The notes: generated by a model from the letters alone, not told the origin. A stretch of 64,000 nt of DNA from Nitrospiria bacterium (GCA_036397255.1 DASWJH010000079.1:50587-114586), one strand, 5' to 3'. Shown: positions 26,843 through 37,814, counted from the stretch's first letter. Program-made: numbers and translations.

Positions 26843-27142
26843 TTTTTTCCTTCCTTTTCTCATTCAAATTTATATTCCAACATTTTTAAGAAATTTTTTT
26901 AAAGTTATTTTGGGACAATTCTTTTTAAAAATATCAGGCTATTCCTAAACCTAATTAATTTCAATATCAATTTCAGACAGCCCTTTAATGTATTGGAATG
27001 CCTCATTAAAAATTGAGGGATTTATTTTTATATTTTAAGAAAATACTTTTGGAGCCCTAAAAGGTTTTTCAAGGCGGAAGGTAAATATTTTTAGAATTAA
27101 AATAGAACTTGTAATCGGGTAATCGGGATAAATCCAAAGGGG

Positions 27143-27507
27143 CTATTTTTCCAAAAAAAAACGCTCGTACAAGTCTTTCAACTCGATACGGGCGTTTACG
27201 TATTCCCGAACAGCTTGATTTTTTTTAGGGAGATTTAACTCTTTAGGCGATCCACCACTGTTAAATCCATTTTTTCGCTTCCACTTTTTCTCGTAATCAG
27301 ATGGGAAAAATACTCTTTCCCTGTTTCCTGATCGCAAAGAATGTGGCCCTTAAAATGCCCGCTTTCAACCCAGGATTTCCATGTAACCCATTTGGAAGGT
27401 AACATAGATTCTAATTTCAATGCCACTGCTTCTGGGCTTACCGTACCGGGAAAGGTAAGGATCTGGTTGTTCTTTCGCTCTAAAGTATATACAGGTACTT
27501 CAATCAC
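27143..27507 (-). pseudogene. small unknown gene with probable one-base frameshift
   Basis: From GTG 27507 (AAGAAGGGG upstream) a natural-looking 90-residue frame runs IEVPVYTLERKNNQ...DLTVVDRLKS and stops at 27235. The adjacent frame continues immediately with ELNLPKKNQAVREYVNARIE to a stop at 27143. Adding one A to the short A-run at 27242-27244 turns RLKS-stop into RLKELNLPKKN and gives one 121-residue protein. The break is thus either a sequencing error or a real frameshift. The family is not recognised; there is no signal peptide or membrane segment. Confidence 0.6.
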
Positions 27508-28149
27508 TTTCGGACACCCCTTCTTTCTTCAAAAGTTCAATCCATTCTGCGAACCATTTTTGGAATTTTTCCAAATTTGCCGCTCGCAAGGGAATCTACC
27601 CTTTTATTTAAATCCTATCAAACATTGATTCCGACTAAATCAATTTTAATAATGGGATCACTATAGCAGGTTGGGGGCCATTGTCAATTTAATAAAAATT
27701 AAAAGGTCCCATAAAACCTCAATAAAACCTATAGGTTCATTATCGTTAAGGAATTTAAATAAGAAGGGGGTGAGAAACAGGATTAGGTTGGTGTCCCCCC
27801 GGGATCCGATCACGCCCCGCGCCAAAGGTGCAGAATATAATAATGCCGAAGGCATCACCTCGGGACGAGCTTTGACAGTATGAATGGGGTGAACCACTCT
27901 GTTGGGACAGTTTGGAAAAAATACCCTTGTCTTCTCCCCTGGATTTTCCTATTTAATCAAAAAAAAGGTGGAACATTCCCTTTTCTATTTGAAAAAAGAT
28001 AGGGAGGGAGATCTTTTTTTTCCCCTTAACTCCACCCGTTAATGGGTTACCCTTTCATTTACCCCTCGACCCAAAAGCAGAGGGAAATGAGAGAACACCC
28101 GTACTGGGGCCTTTTTAGAACCTGATGTAAACCATGAAATTTTAAAAAA
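27508..28149. other. 640-bp gap with a GC-rich hairpin patch
   Basis: Mostly AT-rich. A GC-rich island at about 27795-27880 stands out (CCCCGGGATCCGATCACGCC and a perfect ATGCC-GAA-GGCAT hairpin at 27844-27856). An open minus-strand frame crosses it but lacks coding character downstream. It may be a remnant of a repeat; no gene is claimed. Confidence 0.4.
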
Positions 28150-28182
28150 TTGCATTACTTTACTTTCCATGATATAGTAAAG
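28150..28182 (+). promoter_or_regulatory. toxin-antitoxin promoter with overlapping operator
   Basis: TTGCAT at 28150-28155 and TATAGT at 28173-28178, 17-bp spacer. An inverted repeat CTTTACT (28158-28164) / AGTAAAG (28176-28182) overlaps the spacer and -10, a suitable operator for autoregulation by the AbrB-type antitoxin. Confidence 0.6.
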
Positions 28183-28215
28183 CAAATCGAAACCATACCA
28201 AAAAGGAGGAAACAA

Positions 28216-28434
28216 ATGGGTCATTTAAAATTGTCATCTAAAAACCAAATTGTTCTTCCAAAAGAAGCCCGAAAGGCCATGAATGTTCAAGGGGGAGATG
28301 AGCTGCTTGTGGTTGTCAAAGGCAGGGTTACGCTCCTTATGCCAAAACCCAAAAATTATCAAAAGGCGCTTTCAGGGAAGGGAAAAACCCTTTACCCAAA
28401 AAATTATTTAAAAAAGGAACGAGGTTCATGGTAA
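28216..28434 (+). CDS. AbrB-family antitoxin
   Basis: 72 residues from the ATG preceded by AAAAGGAGG. A SpoVT/AbrB swapped-hairpin DNA-binding domain is clear: LKLSSKNQIVLPKEARKAMN then GGDELLVVVKGRVTLL. The C-terminal tail (KALSGKGKTLYPKNYLKKER) would wrap the toxin. It overlaps the PIN gene by 7 bp, the usual antitoxin-first order. It should neutralise the toxin and repress the shared promoter. Confidence 0.9.
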   Translation: MGHLKLSSKNQIVLPKEARKAMNVQGGDELLVVVKGRVTLLMPKPKNYQKALSGKGKTLYPKNYLKKERGSW

Positions 28435-28877
28435 CTCTTCAAAAATTGAAAGGTTTCCTTAAAAAACACCAAAAAGTGGGTTTAGACTCTAATATTCTAA
28501 TTTATCTGATTGAAAACAACCCTCATTATTCCCGTCTAACAAAGGAAATCTTTCAAGCCATTGAAAAAGGTCAAAATCAAGGAGTCTGCTCTACTTTGTC
28601 ACTTCTAGAAGTCCTTGTACAACCTTATCGGCTGAAAAACGATGAACTGGTAAATCAATTTTATGGACTATTAACCACCTACCCCTACCTCATTTGGGAA
28701 GAGTTTTCCTCAGAAACTGCCGATATCGGCGCAAGGTTTAGAGCACAATATAACCTAAAAACACCGGATGCAATCCTTGCCGCCACAGCGTCTCATTCCG
28801 GTGCCACCGGGTTTATCGGGAACGACGTTCAGCTGAAAAAAGTTAAAGAACTGGACGTTTTAATCCTTTCCAGGTAA
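28428..28877 (+). CDS. PIN-domain ribonuclease toxin (VapC-like)
   Basis: 149 residues with the PIN fold: VGLDSNILIYLIE (Asp20), STLSLLEVLVQP (Glu61), KTPDAILAATA (Asp114) and FIGNDVQL (Asp133), the four acidic metal ligands expected for an active Mg-dependent RNase. It is translationally coupled to the upstream AbrB-type antitoxin. The RNA target cannot be predicted. All catalytic residues appear intact. Confidence 0.9.
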   Translation: MVTLQKLKGFLKKHQKVGLDSNILIYLIENNPHYSRLTKEIFQAIEKGQNQGVCSTLSLLEVLVQPYRLKNDELVNQFYGLLTTYPYLIWEEFSSETADIGARFRAQYNLKTPDAILAATASHSGATGFIGNDVQLKKVKELDVLILSR

Positions 28878-29188
28878 ACAAATCCAAAAAGAGACCTACC
28901 AATCAATGTCAGCCCCAAATCCTATCTCAAATACTGGACCGATTTCTGGGGGAGGTCGGTCTCAATATTGTTCTTTGGAAATATAGCGGAGGATAGGCCG
29001 TTTCACTTGGTAAGTTCAAGGGGAGGGAGAAAAATAATGACCCTAAATTCTTATAAAATAACACGCTTGAATAAAATGACCATACGGGGGTTCAAAAAAA
29101 ATATAAATCTTCCCATCGAAAATATCAAATAGCTATTGCTCTTCCCGAAAATGGGATGGAGAAATCGAATATATTTGAGGCTAAAGAT
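28878..29188. other. 311-bp gap without a gene
   Basis: AT-rich spacer between the PIN toxin and tRNA-Glu. A short inverted GACCTACC...GGTCGGTCTC region follows the toxin gene but lacks a T-run; no gene, repeat or clear terminator. Confidence 0.35.
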
Positions 29189-29266
29189 TGGTGTCCCCAG
29201 CGGGATTCGAACCCGCGTTGCCGCCGTGAAAGGGCGATGTCCTAGGCCGGGCTAGACGATGGGGAC
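29189..29266 (-). tRNA. tRNA-Glu (UUC)
   Basis: 78 nt including encoded CCA. Acceptor GTCCCCA pairs TGGGGAC, T-arm GCGGGTTCGAATCCCGC, anticodon loop CTTTCAC with anticodon TTC. The D-arm region TCTAGCCCGGCCTAGGA is typical of bacterial tRNA-Glu. Confidence 0.95.
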
Positions 29267-29399
29267 ACAGGCTGGTTGTTTTAAAAAATGTTGGAGGTTA
29301 AAGGTTTGAGGAAAAGGAAAATGGTCTTAATTCTTCTTCCCCCTTACACCACACTCGTTACGCCTCACCCGCTTTTAAAACCCAGGCCGCCCGTCGCAA

Positions 29400-29492
29400 A
29401 AGCGAGGATCCGGCTTTGCCGTGTCCGAAGCGCGGGGTCTGGGGGCATCGGAGGACCTTTTCTCCTTTCCCTTCCGCACGGGCCCCCAGTTA
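29400..29492. repeat. dispersed GC-rich intergenic repeat, copy B
   Basis: Second copy of the 3502-3592 repeat, located between tRNA-Glu and tRNA-Lys and ending 3 bp from the tRNA-Lys 3' end. The CTGGGGGC and GCCCCCAG ends form a hairpin. Placement next to a tRNA end is typical of mobile or recombinogenic small repeats. Confidence 0.7.
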
Positions 29493-29495
29493 AAA

Positions 29496-29571
29496 TGGTG
29501 AGCCGCCTGGGATTCGAACCCAGGACACCCGCCTTAAAAGGGCGGTGCTCTACCAACTGAGCTAGCGGCTC
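29496..29571 (-). tRNA. tRNA-Lys (UUU)
   Basis: 76 nt including encoded CCA. Acceptor GAGCCGC pairs GCGGCTC, D-arm TAGCTCAGTTGGTAGAGCA, anticodon loop CTTTTAA with anticodon TTT, T-arm CTGGGTTCGAATCCCAG. Confidence 0.95.
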
Positions 29572-29591
29572 TCTATGTTTCATTCATAAAA

Positions 29592-29615
29592 GACCCCCGC
29601 AGCAAAACTGCGGGG
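29592..29615 (-). terminator. intrinsic terminator downstream of purA
   Basis: On the minus strand CCCCGCAG-TTTTG-CTGCGGGG is followed by GTCTTTTATG. A perfect 8-bp GC-rich stem with a U-rich tail lies about 115 bp past the purA stop and just before tRNA-Lys. Confidence 0.65.
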
Positions 29616-29731
29616 TATTCAGAGGAAAAACTAAATCCTCAAATCCCCCTTTGGAAAAGGGAGAACCTAAGCGGTCACCCCGTAGCTCGCTACGAGGAAT
29701 AGCAAGTTAAAGACCCCCGCATTCAACAACC

Positions 29732-31021
<1,290 letters not shown>

Positions 31022-31094
31022 TTAAAAGTCCTCAAAAAAAAACTCTGCAATACTCCTTCAGAGTCTTAATTAAATAAGAAAAAATTCGTGGTTA

Positions 31095-31124
31095 TTCTAG
31101 TCTTTCGTTCAAGTTTTTGTCAAG
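31095..31124 (-). promoter_or_regulatory. sigma-70-type promoter of purA
   Basis: On the minus strand TTGACA (31119-31124) and TAGAAT (31095-31100) with an 18-bp spacer; predicted start near 31088, leader about 70 nt. Confidence 0.6.
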
Positions 31125-31197
31125 GTAATTCACCAAAAATACAGAGAATTATTGAGGAAATGGCAACGGTAGAATGTCATCCAACGATACGGAAAGG

Positions 31198-32865
31198 TTA
31201 GTAGGTCCGTTCCTTGGGAGGATATTTCGTAATGTTTACATTAACGGTCTGGAGCCGGGGACCTTCGTCACTTGAATAAATGAGAATATGTTTCAACCAT
31301 TGCTGATCATTCCGGTTCGGAAAATCCTTGCGTGTATGAGCCCCCCGGCTTTCTTTTCGTTCAATGGCACCCACCACAATGGTCTCTGCCACTTCCAGCA
31401 GGTTTCTGATCTCAAGGGCCCACAACAGTTCTGTATTAAACTTTTTTCCGTGATCATCTAAAAATACATTCTGATATCTTCCTTTGAGTTCGTTAATCTG
31501 TTCCCTCGCCTTTTCCATTTGCTCCTGCCGCCGGAAAACCCCAACCAGACTGTTCATGACCCGTCCCAGCTCTTCCCTCAGTAATCCAACCCGTTCCCCG
31601 TCCCTGCGGTGAAGGAGTTTTTCTATCCGTTTTTCTTCTGCTGGCAAATGTTGCTCTCCCACCAACACTTTATTGATATTTTTCACATACTCGGAACCTC
31701 GGATCCCGCTTCGTCTTCCGAAAACAATGGTGTCGAGGAGCGAGTTGCCTCCAAGCCGGTTCCCCCCGTGAACGCTCACACAGGCGCATTCCCCTGCGGC
31801 AAAAAGACCGGCAATTTCCGTTTCCCCCCAAACGTTGGTCCGAATTCCCCCCATGGAATAGTGGGCCCCCGGGCGGACAGGAATCGGAGATTCAACCGGA
31901 TCCACCTCCGCAAAATCAATGGACAGCTGCCTGATCTGGGGAAGACGTTCCAGAATTTTTTCCTTTCCCAGGTGCCGTAAATCTAAAAGGACGCAATCAT
32001 CAACACCCCTTCCCTCTTCGATTTCGATGGCCTCCGCCCGGGAGACCACATCGCGGCTGGCGAGTTCCATGGCATTGGGAGCATACTTTCCCATAAAACG
32101 GTCCCCATTGGAATTAATCAAGTACCCGCCCTCTCCACGGGCCCCTTCAGTAATCAAAATCCCGGATCCTTTTAATGTGGTGGGATGAAACTGCACAAAC
32201 TCCATATCCATGAGGGGCGCACCCACATGGTAGGCCAAACTGATCCCATCCCCCGTATTGATGATGGCATTGGTACTCACTCCATAAACACGCCCAAAAC
32301 CCCCGGTCGCCAGTATGACCGCTTTAGCCCCGATGGCATGGAGTCCTCCATTGATCAGATCCCAGGCGATTACTCCTTTGCAGACACCCTCTTCTACGAT
32401 CAGGGAGGTGACATACCATTCCTCATAAACGGGAAACTTCCGTTTTAAGAGCTGTTCATACAATACATGAAGAATGGCATGGCCGGTTCGATCTGCGGCA
32501 TAACAGGTCCGGGGAAATCCTGCGCCGCCAAAAGGCCTTTGAGCAATCCGCCCTTCTTCATCACGGCTGAAAATAATTCCCATCTGCTCTAACGCCAGAA
32601 TATCTCCCTTGGCTTCCCGGCACATAATTTCAATGGCGTCCTGATCCCCTAAATAGTCACTGCCTTTAATCGTATCAAAGGCATGGTCTTCCCAACGATC
32701 ATCGGGACGTAAGGCCGCATTGATTCCCCCTTGGGCTGCCACGGAATGGCTGCGAACCGGATGGACCTTTGAAATAAGTGCCACACTCACATCGGAGGGA
32801 GTTGCAATGGCAGCCCGCATCCCCGCTAATCCCGCACCGACGACCAAAATGTCATAAAATCTCAT
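31198..32865 (-). CDS. sdhA: succinate dehydrogenase/fumarate reductase flavoprotein subunit
   Basis: 555 residues. FAD-binding start DILVVGAGLAGMRAAI, the covalent-FAD His in HSVAAQGGINAAL, active-site HPTTLKGSGILITEGARGEG, GAHYSMGGI, and the C-terminal SRGAHTRKDFPNRND motif that separates Sdh/Frd from L-aspartate oxidase. It oxidises succinate or reduces fumarate when paired with an iron-sulfur subunit. No sdhB/C/D is adjacent, so partners must lie elsewhere. Its first codons are duplicated about 120 bp upstream around a small repeat, so the leader has been remodelled. The natural ATG at 32865 is kept. Confidence 0.9.
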   Translation of the reverse strand: MRFYDILVVGAGLAGMRAAIATPSDVSVALISKVHPVRSHSVAAQGGINAALRPDDRWEDHAFDTIKGSDYLGDQDAIEIMCREAKGDILALEQMGIIFSRDEEGRIAQRPFGGAGFPRTCYAADRTGHAILHVLYEQLLKRKFPVYEEWYVTSLIVEEGVCKGVIAWDLINGGLHAIGAKAVILATGGFGRVYGVSTNAIINTGDGISLAYHVGAPLMDMEFVQFHPTTLKGSGILITEGARGEGGYLINSNGDRFMGKYAPNAMELASRDVVSRAEAIEIEEGRGVDDCVLLDLRHLGKEKILERLPQIRQLSIDFAEVDPVESPIPVRPGAHYSMGGIRTNVWGETEIAGLFAAGECACVSVHGGNRLGGNSLLDTIVFGRRSGIRGSEYVKNINKVLVGEQHLPAEEKRIEKLLHRRDGERVGLLREELGRVMNSLVGVFRRQEQMEKAREQINELKGRYQNVFLDDHGKKFNTELLWALEIRNLLEVAETIVVGAIERKESRGAHTRKDFPNRNDQQWLKHILIYSSDEGPRLQTVNVNITKYPPKERTY

Positions 32866-32999
32866 TTACTAACCTTTGAAATGAAATTCCCCGCTTCTAG
32901 ACAATGGGATAATAAAAAGCCCCCGCCCTTAATCCCTCCCCACAGGGGGGAGGGAAGTTTGGGGGGTGGAGAATGTCATAAAATCTCATCGACTAACCT
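32848..32999. repeat. duplicated sdhA start flanking a small inserted element
   Basis: The 28-bp sequence at 32848-32875, which contains the reverse complement of the sdhA start (ATGAGATTTTATGAC), recurs at 32972-32999 with two mismatches. Between them is a 96-bp insert with a CCCTCCCC / GGGGAGGG-type hairpin (about 32934-32955). The direct repeats look like a duplication produced with insertion of a pyrimidine-rich hairpin element. Confidence 0.7.
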
Positions 33000-33014
33000 A
33001 TAATTAAAACCTTT

Positions 33015-34466
33015 TTATGAGAGGGGATTCCATCGAACATCTAAATCCTTTACCGCCTTTGTTTCATCCAAACGGGAAATGGCAGTGGTTAAAGGTGCCC
33101 CTTTGACCTTTTCGGGATTTTCCTCTATCTCCTTTGCAATGGCAATCATGGCATCGCAGAAATGATCCAAGGTTTCTTTGGACTCTGTCTCCGTAGGCTC
33201 GATCATAATGGCCTCATCCACCACTAAGGGAAAATTGACCGTGGGGGGATGAATTCCAAAATCGATTAACCGCTTGGCAATATCCCAAGCATGAACTCCT
33301 TTATTTCGGAAACGTTTGGCCGAAAGAACCACCTCATGCATACAGGGACGGTTATAGGGAATGGGGTAAAACCCCTCTAACCGCTTCCGGACATAATTGG
33401 CATTGAGAATGGCATTTCGGCTGACTTCTTCAAGCCCCGGCGCTCCCATTCGTCGAACATAGGAATAGGCCCTTACCAAATTTCCGAAGTTCCCATAAAA
33501 ACCGTGCAGCCTTCCAATGGAATCGGGGTGATCATAATCAAAATAAAAGCGTTCTCCGTCACGCTCAACGGTAGGAACCGGCAGGAAAGGAACCAATCGT
33601 TCTCCCACACCGAGAGCACCTGCTCCCGGGCCCCCTCCTCCATGTGGAACGGTAAAGGTTTTATGAAGATTGAAATGGACCACATCGAATCCCATATCTC
33701 CGGGACGGCAAAGATCCAAAAATGCATTTAAATTGGCGCCATCCAGATATAAAAGGCCACCTGCTTCATGAAGAATTTTTTGAATTTGCAGAATGTCGCG
33801 TTCAAACAAACCCAGGGTATTGGGATTGGTCAGCATAAACCCGGCGCAATCCTCATTGACATGGCGCTTTAAATCCTCCAGGTCCACCAGCCCGCTTTTA
33901 TTTGAACGGATGGCCTGAACGGAATAGCCCGCGATGACCGCGCTGGCAGGATTGGTTCCATGGGCAGAATCCGGAATCAATACATGTTTTCGGGGGTTGC
34001 CCTGTTTTTCGTGGTAGGCCCGCATCATCAGCAAGCCTGCCAATTCCCCATGAGCCCCCGCCGCAGGTTGAAGGGTGACCCGATTCATTCCGGCGATTTC
34101 CCCTAACATTTCGGCCAATTCATACATCAGCCTCAACGCACCCTGGGATAAGGATTCAGGTTGAAGAGGGTGCAGGTGAAGAAAACCAGGGAGGTTGGCC
34201 AGGTCTTCATTAATCTTTGGATTATACTTCATGGTGCAGGAACCCAAGGGGTAAAATCCCAAATCCACTCCAAAATTTTGGGTAGAAAGACGGGTATAAT
34301 GCCGAACCACTTCACCTTCACTCATCTCAGGAAGTTGATGCTCCCTTTCCCTTAAATACCGCTGGGGTATCAATTCCTGAGCGGAGACCTCGGGAACATC
34401 TAAGGCTGGCAATGTATATCCTCTTCGTCCGGAAACCGTTTTTTCAAAAATGAGTCCTTCTTTCAT
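33015..34466 (-). CDS. gcvPB: glycine dehydrogenase (decarboxylating) subunit 2
   Basis: 483 residues from the ATG preceded by AAGGA; the open frame extends well upstream into gcvPA but without coding character. P-protein C-terminal half: [49 protein letters not shown], and the PLP lysine in [20 protein letters not shown]. With GcvPA it forms the glycine-decarboxylating enzyme that transfers methylamine to lipoyl-GcvH. It is third in gcvT-gcvPA-gcvPB. Confidence 0.96.
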   Translation of the reverse strand: MKEGLIFEKTVSGRRGYTLPALDVPEVSAQELIPQRYLREREHQLPEMSEGEVVRHYTRLSTQNFGVDLGFYPLGSCTMKYNPKINEDLANLPGFLHLHPLQPESLSQGALRLMYELAEMLGEIAGMNRVTLQPAAGAHGELAGLLMMRAYHEKQGNPRKHVLIPDSAHGTNPASAVIAGYSVQAIRSNKSGLVDLEDLKRHVNEDCAGFMLTNPNTLGLFERDILQIQKILHEAGGLLYLDGANLNAFLDLCRPGDMGFDVVHFNLHKTFTVPHGGGGPGAGALGVGERLVPFLPVPTVERDGERFYFDYDHPDSIGRLHGFYGNFGNLVRAYSYVRRMGAPGLEEVSRNAILNANYVRKRLEGFYPIPYNRPCMHEVVLSAKRFRNKGVHAWDIAKRLIDFGIHPPTVNFPLVVDEAIMIEPTETESKETLDHFCDAMIAIAKEIEENPEKVKGAPLTTAISRLDETKAVKDLDVRWNPLS

Positions 34467-34503
34467 TCTCAATTCCTTATCATGATCACTGTTGAATGAT
34501 TCG

Positions 34504-35844
34504 TTATAAAGCATTGGCCAAAGATTCGGCCATCCAGTCGATATCTTCTTTGGTTCTCTTTTCAGTGACACAAACCAAAAGGTGTTGTTTAAATTTCTTC
34601 CCCAGATGTCCAAGATCGGGTCCGATGAGTACGCCGGCCTTCTCCATTTTTCGGGAAAGTTTTTTAAAAGAGCTGGGCACTTTGAGGACAAACTCCTTGA
34701 AAAAGGAGTTTGAATAAGCCAGTGAAACCCCTTCGATATCACACAACCGCTTCTGGGCATAATGGGCTTTTTGCAGCGACTGATAAGCCACTTCCCGGAG
34801 ACCCGCTTTTCCCATCAATGCTAAATAGATGGTGGCGGCCAGCGCATTCAATGCCTCGTTGGTACAGATATTTGAGGTGGAGCGTTCCCTGCGGATATGC
34901 TGCTCCCGTGTTTGAAGCGTGAGGCAGAAACCCCGGCGACCCTTTGTGTCCACGGTGGCTCCGACAATTCGGCCGGGCATCTGCCGAATGTACTGACGTC
35001 GGGTGGCAAAGAAACCCAGGTAGGGGCCTCCAAAATTCATGGCGTTTCCGAGGCTTTGCCCTTCTCCTACCACGATATCGGCGTCATACTCGCCGGGACT
35101 TTTCAAAAGTCCCAGGCTGATAGGGTCTACCATGACCACCAGCAAAGCACCGACGGCATGGGCTTTTTGCGCCAGCAGGGAAACATCTTCAATACAACCG
35201 AAGAAATTGGGCGTCTGCACCAAAACCGCAGCGGTCTTTTCATTAATGGTCCGATCCACCGTTTCTGAATCGATTACCCCCTGGTCCTGTGGAATTGGCT
35301 TTAAAGAGGATTTTAACCCTCTAAAATAGGTCCCCAGCACATCGCGATAGTTGGGGTGAATGGTGGAGGCATAGACGATTCCCGTTCGTTTGGTCACACG
35401 GGTGGCCATCCAGGCCGCCTCCGCCAAAGCACTGGCCCCGTCATATAAAGACGCATTGGCCACTTCCATTCCGGTGAGTTCGGAAATAAAGGTTTGATAT
35501 TCATAAATGGATTGCAAAACCCCCTGGCTCATCTCCGCCTGATAAGGGGTATAGGCGGTGTAAAACTCGGACCGGAAAATCAGGTGGGAAACCGCGGCGG
35601 GAATATAATGATCATACGCCCCTCCCCCCATAAAATGGATCATTTCCCCCGCATGTTTATTCATTTGGCTGATGGTGGGGATTTCCTTTTGGAGTTCCAG
35701 CTCGGTCAAGGGGTTGGGGAGGTTTAAATCCTTTTTTAACCGGACCTCTTCAGGAATGTCTTTCAGCAAATCTTCCCAATGATCCACCCCAATTATTTTG
35801 AGCATCTCTTCCTGCTGCTTTTTAGTATTTGGAATATATTCCAT
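34504..35844 (-). CDS. gcvPA: glycine dehydrogenase (decarboxylating) subunit 1
   Basis: 446 residues, the N-terminal half of the split P-protein: [56 protein letters not shown], and [20 protein letters not shown]. It pairs with GcvPB. It starts 13 bp after gcvT and ends 37 bp before gcvPB. The split form is typical of several non-proteobacterial phyla. Confidence 0.96.
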   Translation of the reverse strand: MEYIPNTKKQQEEMLKIIGVDHWEDLLKDIPEEVRLKKDLNLPNPLTELELQKEIPTISQMNKHAGEMIHFMGGGAYDHYIPAAVSHLIFRSEFYTAYTPYQAEMSQGVLQSIYEYQTFISELTGMEVANASLYDGASALAEAAWMATRVTKRTGIVYASTIHPNYRDVLGTYFRGLKSSLKPIPQDQGVIDSETVDRTINEKTAAVLVQTPNFFGCIEDVSLLAQKAHAVGALLVVMVDPISLGLLKSPGEYDADIVVGEGQSLGNAMNFGGPYLGFFATRRQYIRQMPGRIVGATVDTKGRRGFCLTLQTREQHIRRERSTSNICTNEALNALAATIYLALMGKAGLREVAYQSLQKAHYAQKRLCDIEGVSLAYSNSFFKEFVLKVPSSFKKLSRKMEKAGVLIGPDLGHLGKKFKQHLLVCVTEKRTKEDIDWMAESLANAL

Positions 35845-35857
35845 TTATTCAATCCTT

Positions 35858-36961
35858 TTATTTTTTTGTGCCCTTACCTTTTTTGCGATAAAACGGCATG
35901 TCAACAATTTCTGCGGGAACGGCCTTTCCGCGAATTTCCACTAATAATTCCTCCCCCGGCTCCGCAAAGGAAGTGGAAACATATCCCATTCCGATCCCTT
36001 TGCCAAGCGTAGGGGAATAATTCCCGCTGGTGACCACACCCACTTCCTTTCCTTCGGAATAAAAGGGACAACCCTGGCGCGGAACACCCTTTTGGACCAG
36101 TTGAAATCCAACCAATTTCCGTTGAAGCCCTGTTATTTTCTTCTCCAGCAAAACATCCCGTCCCATGAAGTCGGGCTTCTCCAATTTGGTCACCCACCCA
36201 AGGCCGGCATCCAAGGGATTGGTCTCCTCATCGATTTCATGACCGTAAAGGCAATACCCCATTTCAAGCCTCAGCGTATCCCTTGCCCCCAGCCCGATGG
36301 GCTGAATCCCCTCTTCTTTTCCTGCGGACACAAGGGCATCCCACACTTTTTGGACATCGGCTTTTTCAAGAAAAAGTTCAACGCCCGGTTCACCGGTATA
36401 CCCTGTCCGCGCCACCAACGCCTGAACCCCGGCCACCTTATCGACTTGAAAGGAGTGAAGCTTTTGAGAAGCCAGGGAATAGGAGGAGACTTTTTTCAGC
36501 ACCGCCTCAGCACGGGGTCCTTGAAGTGCAATCTGTCCCGTTTCCAAGGTGCGGTCGTTGACGGAAGCTGGAAAATTCTGAACCTGTTCCTTGAACCATC
36601 CTGCGATTTTTTCCGTATTGGAAGCATTCACACAAATTAGGAACTGATTATCCTCTTTGCGATAGACGAAAATATCATCCATAATGCCGCCCCGTTCGTT
36701 TAAAACCAGTGAGTATTGAGCCCGGCCCTTCGAGAGACGCTCCACATCATTGGAGGTCAATTTCTGCAAAAAAGGAACGGCGCCTTCTCCTTCCACCCAA
36801 ATCCGGCCCATATGACTGATATCGAAAAGGCCAACAGCCTGCCGGACCGTACGGTGCTCTTCCAATACCCCTGTATAGGAAAGAGGCATCTCCCAACCGG
36901 AAAATCCAACAATTTTTGCTTTCGCTTTTTTATGAAATTGAAATAAGGGGGTTTGTCTCAT
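35858..36961 (-). CDS. gcvT: aminomethyltransferase (glycine cleavage T-protein)
   Basis: 367 residues. TPLFQFHKKAKAKIVGFSGW, FDISHMGRIWVEG, GGIMDDIFVYR, ARTGYTGEPGVELFLE, and GLGARDTLRLEMGYCLYGHE are T-protein signatures. It moves the methylene unit from aminomethyl-GcvH to tetrahydrofolate, releasing ammonia. It is first of the three gcv genes; livF ends 105 bp upstream on the same strand, so readthrough from the liv genes is possible. gcvH is not in the window. No glycine riboswitch was recognised in the short leader. Confidence 0.96.
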   Translation of the reverse strand: MRQTPLFQFHKKAKAKIVGFSGWEMPLSYTGVLEEHRTVRQAVGLFDISHMGRIWVEGEGAVPFLQKLTSNDVERLSKGRAQYSLVLNERGGIMDDIFVYRKEDNQFLICVNASNTEKIAGWFKEQVQNFPASVNDRTLETGQIALQGPRAEAVLKKVSSYSLASQKLHSFQVDKVAGVQALVARTGYTGEPGVELFLEKADVQKVWDALVSAGKEEGIQPIGLGARDTLRLEMGYCLYGHEIDEETNPLDAGLGWVTKLEKPDFMGRDVLLEKKITGLQRKLVGFQLVQKGVPRQGCPFYSEGKEVGVVTSGNYSPTLGKGIGMGYVSTSFAEPGEELLVEIRGKAVPAEIVDMPFYRKKGKGTKK

Positions 36962-37065
36962 GAAATCGTCTCTGGTTTAATTTGCGCTCCGGTTGGTACC
37001 TCCAAAAGAACCTTAATCCAACCCAACCTTTTAAAATTTTTTTTACTCGAATTGAAATGGGTCTT

Positions 37066-37773
37066 TTAATTCATTCCCAGGTAAGCCCCTTTAACCATGG
37101 GATTATTTAAAAGGGAATGGGAATGTCCCTCAAGGACGACCTTTCCGGTTTCCATCACATACCCCCGATGGGCAAGAAAAAGGGCCGCGTGGGCGTTCTG
37201 CTCCACCAGCAAAATAGTTACTCCCCCTTCACTGATTTCCTGGATTATTTCAAAAATCTTTTCCACCATCATGGGGGCCAACCCCAAAGACGGTTCATCC
37301 AAAAGGAGAAGTTGTGGGGCCGACATCAACCCACGCCCAATGGCAAGCATCTGCTGCTCTCCCCCACTGAGTGTCCCTCCCATCTGATTCCGCCGGTCTT
37401 TTAAAAGGGGAAAAAACTCAAAGATCCGGTCCAGCTCCCTTCGAACTTCTTTTTCCCCTGTTAAACAAAAACCTCCCAATTCCAGATTTTCCAACACCGA
37501 TAAACGGGGAAAGATGCGTCTTCCTTCGGGAACCTGAGAAATTCCAAGCCGGACCACTTCATAGGAGGGGCACCCTTCAATCCCGTTCCCCAGAAAAGAA
37601 ATCTTCCCCGCTTGGGGTGCCAAAACACCGGAGATGGTCATTAAAGAGGTGGACTTTCCAGCCCCGTTGGACCCGATTAGTGCAACAATCTCCCCTTCCC
37701 GAACCTCAAATGAAACCCCTTTGAGCGCTTCAATGGGGCCGTAATAGGTATGTACGTCCATCAAAGTTAACAT
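37066..37773 (-). CDS. livF: branched-chain amino-acid ABC transporter ATP-binding protein
   Basis: 235 residues. Walker A GSNGAGKST, Q-loop and SYEVVRLGISQVPEGRRIFP (LivF-specific), signature LSGGEQQMLAIGRGLM, Walker B LLLLDEPSLGLAP, ending GAYLG. It is one of two ATPases of a HAAT-family importer. It follows livG by 41 bp. Confidence 0.95.
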   Translation of the reverse strand: MLTLMDVHTYYGPIEALKGVSFEVREGEIVALIGSNGAGKSTSLMTISGVLAPQAGKISFLGNGIEGCPSYEVVRLGISQVPEGRRIFPRLSVLENLELGGFCLTGEKEVRRELDRIFEFFPLLKDRRNQMGGTLSGGEQQMLAIGRGLMSAPQLLLLDEPSLGLAPMMVEKIFEIIQEISEGGVTILLVEQNAHAALFLAHRGYVMETGKVVLEGHSHSLLNNPMVKGAYLGMN

Positions 37774-37814
37774 ATAAAAAAGAAAAAAATGAGGCTTAAC
37801 CCATTGAGTCCGAA

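Noticed and set aside
27143..27337. Independent 64-residue gene at the end of the frameshifted locus
   Set aside because: Its first half is an out-of-frame reading of the upstream gene; only the end looks coding, which fits a frameshift better.
27661..27897. 78-residue minus-strand frame across the GC-rich patch
   Set aside because: No ribosome site and only the patch looks unusual; treated as non-coding.
31198..32865. Calling the flavoprotein L-aspartate oxidase (NadB)
   Set aside because: The C-terminal SRGAHTRKDFPNRND pattern and the HSVAAQGG His fit Sdh/Frd, and no nadA or nadC is adjacent.
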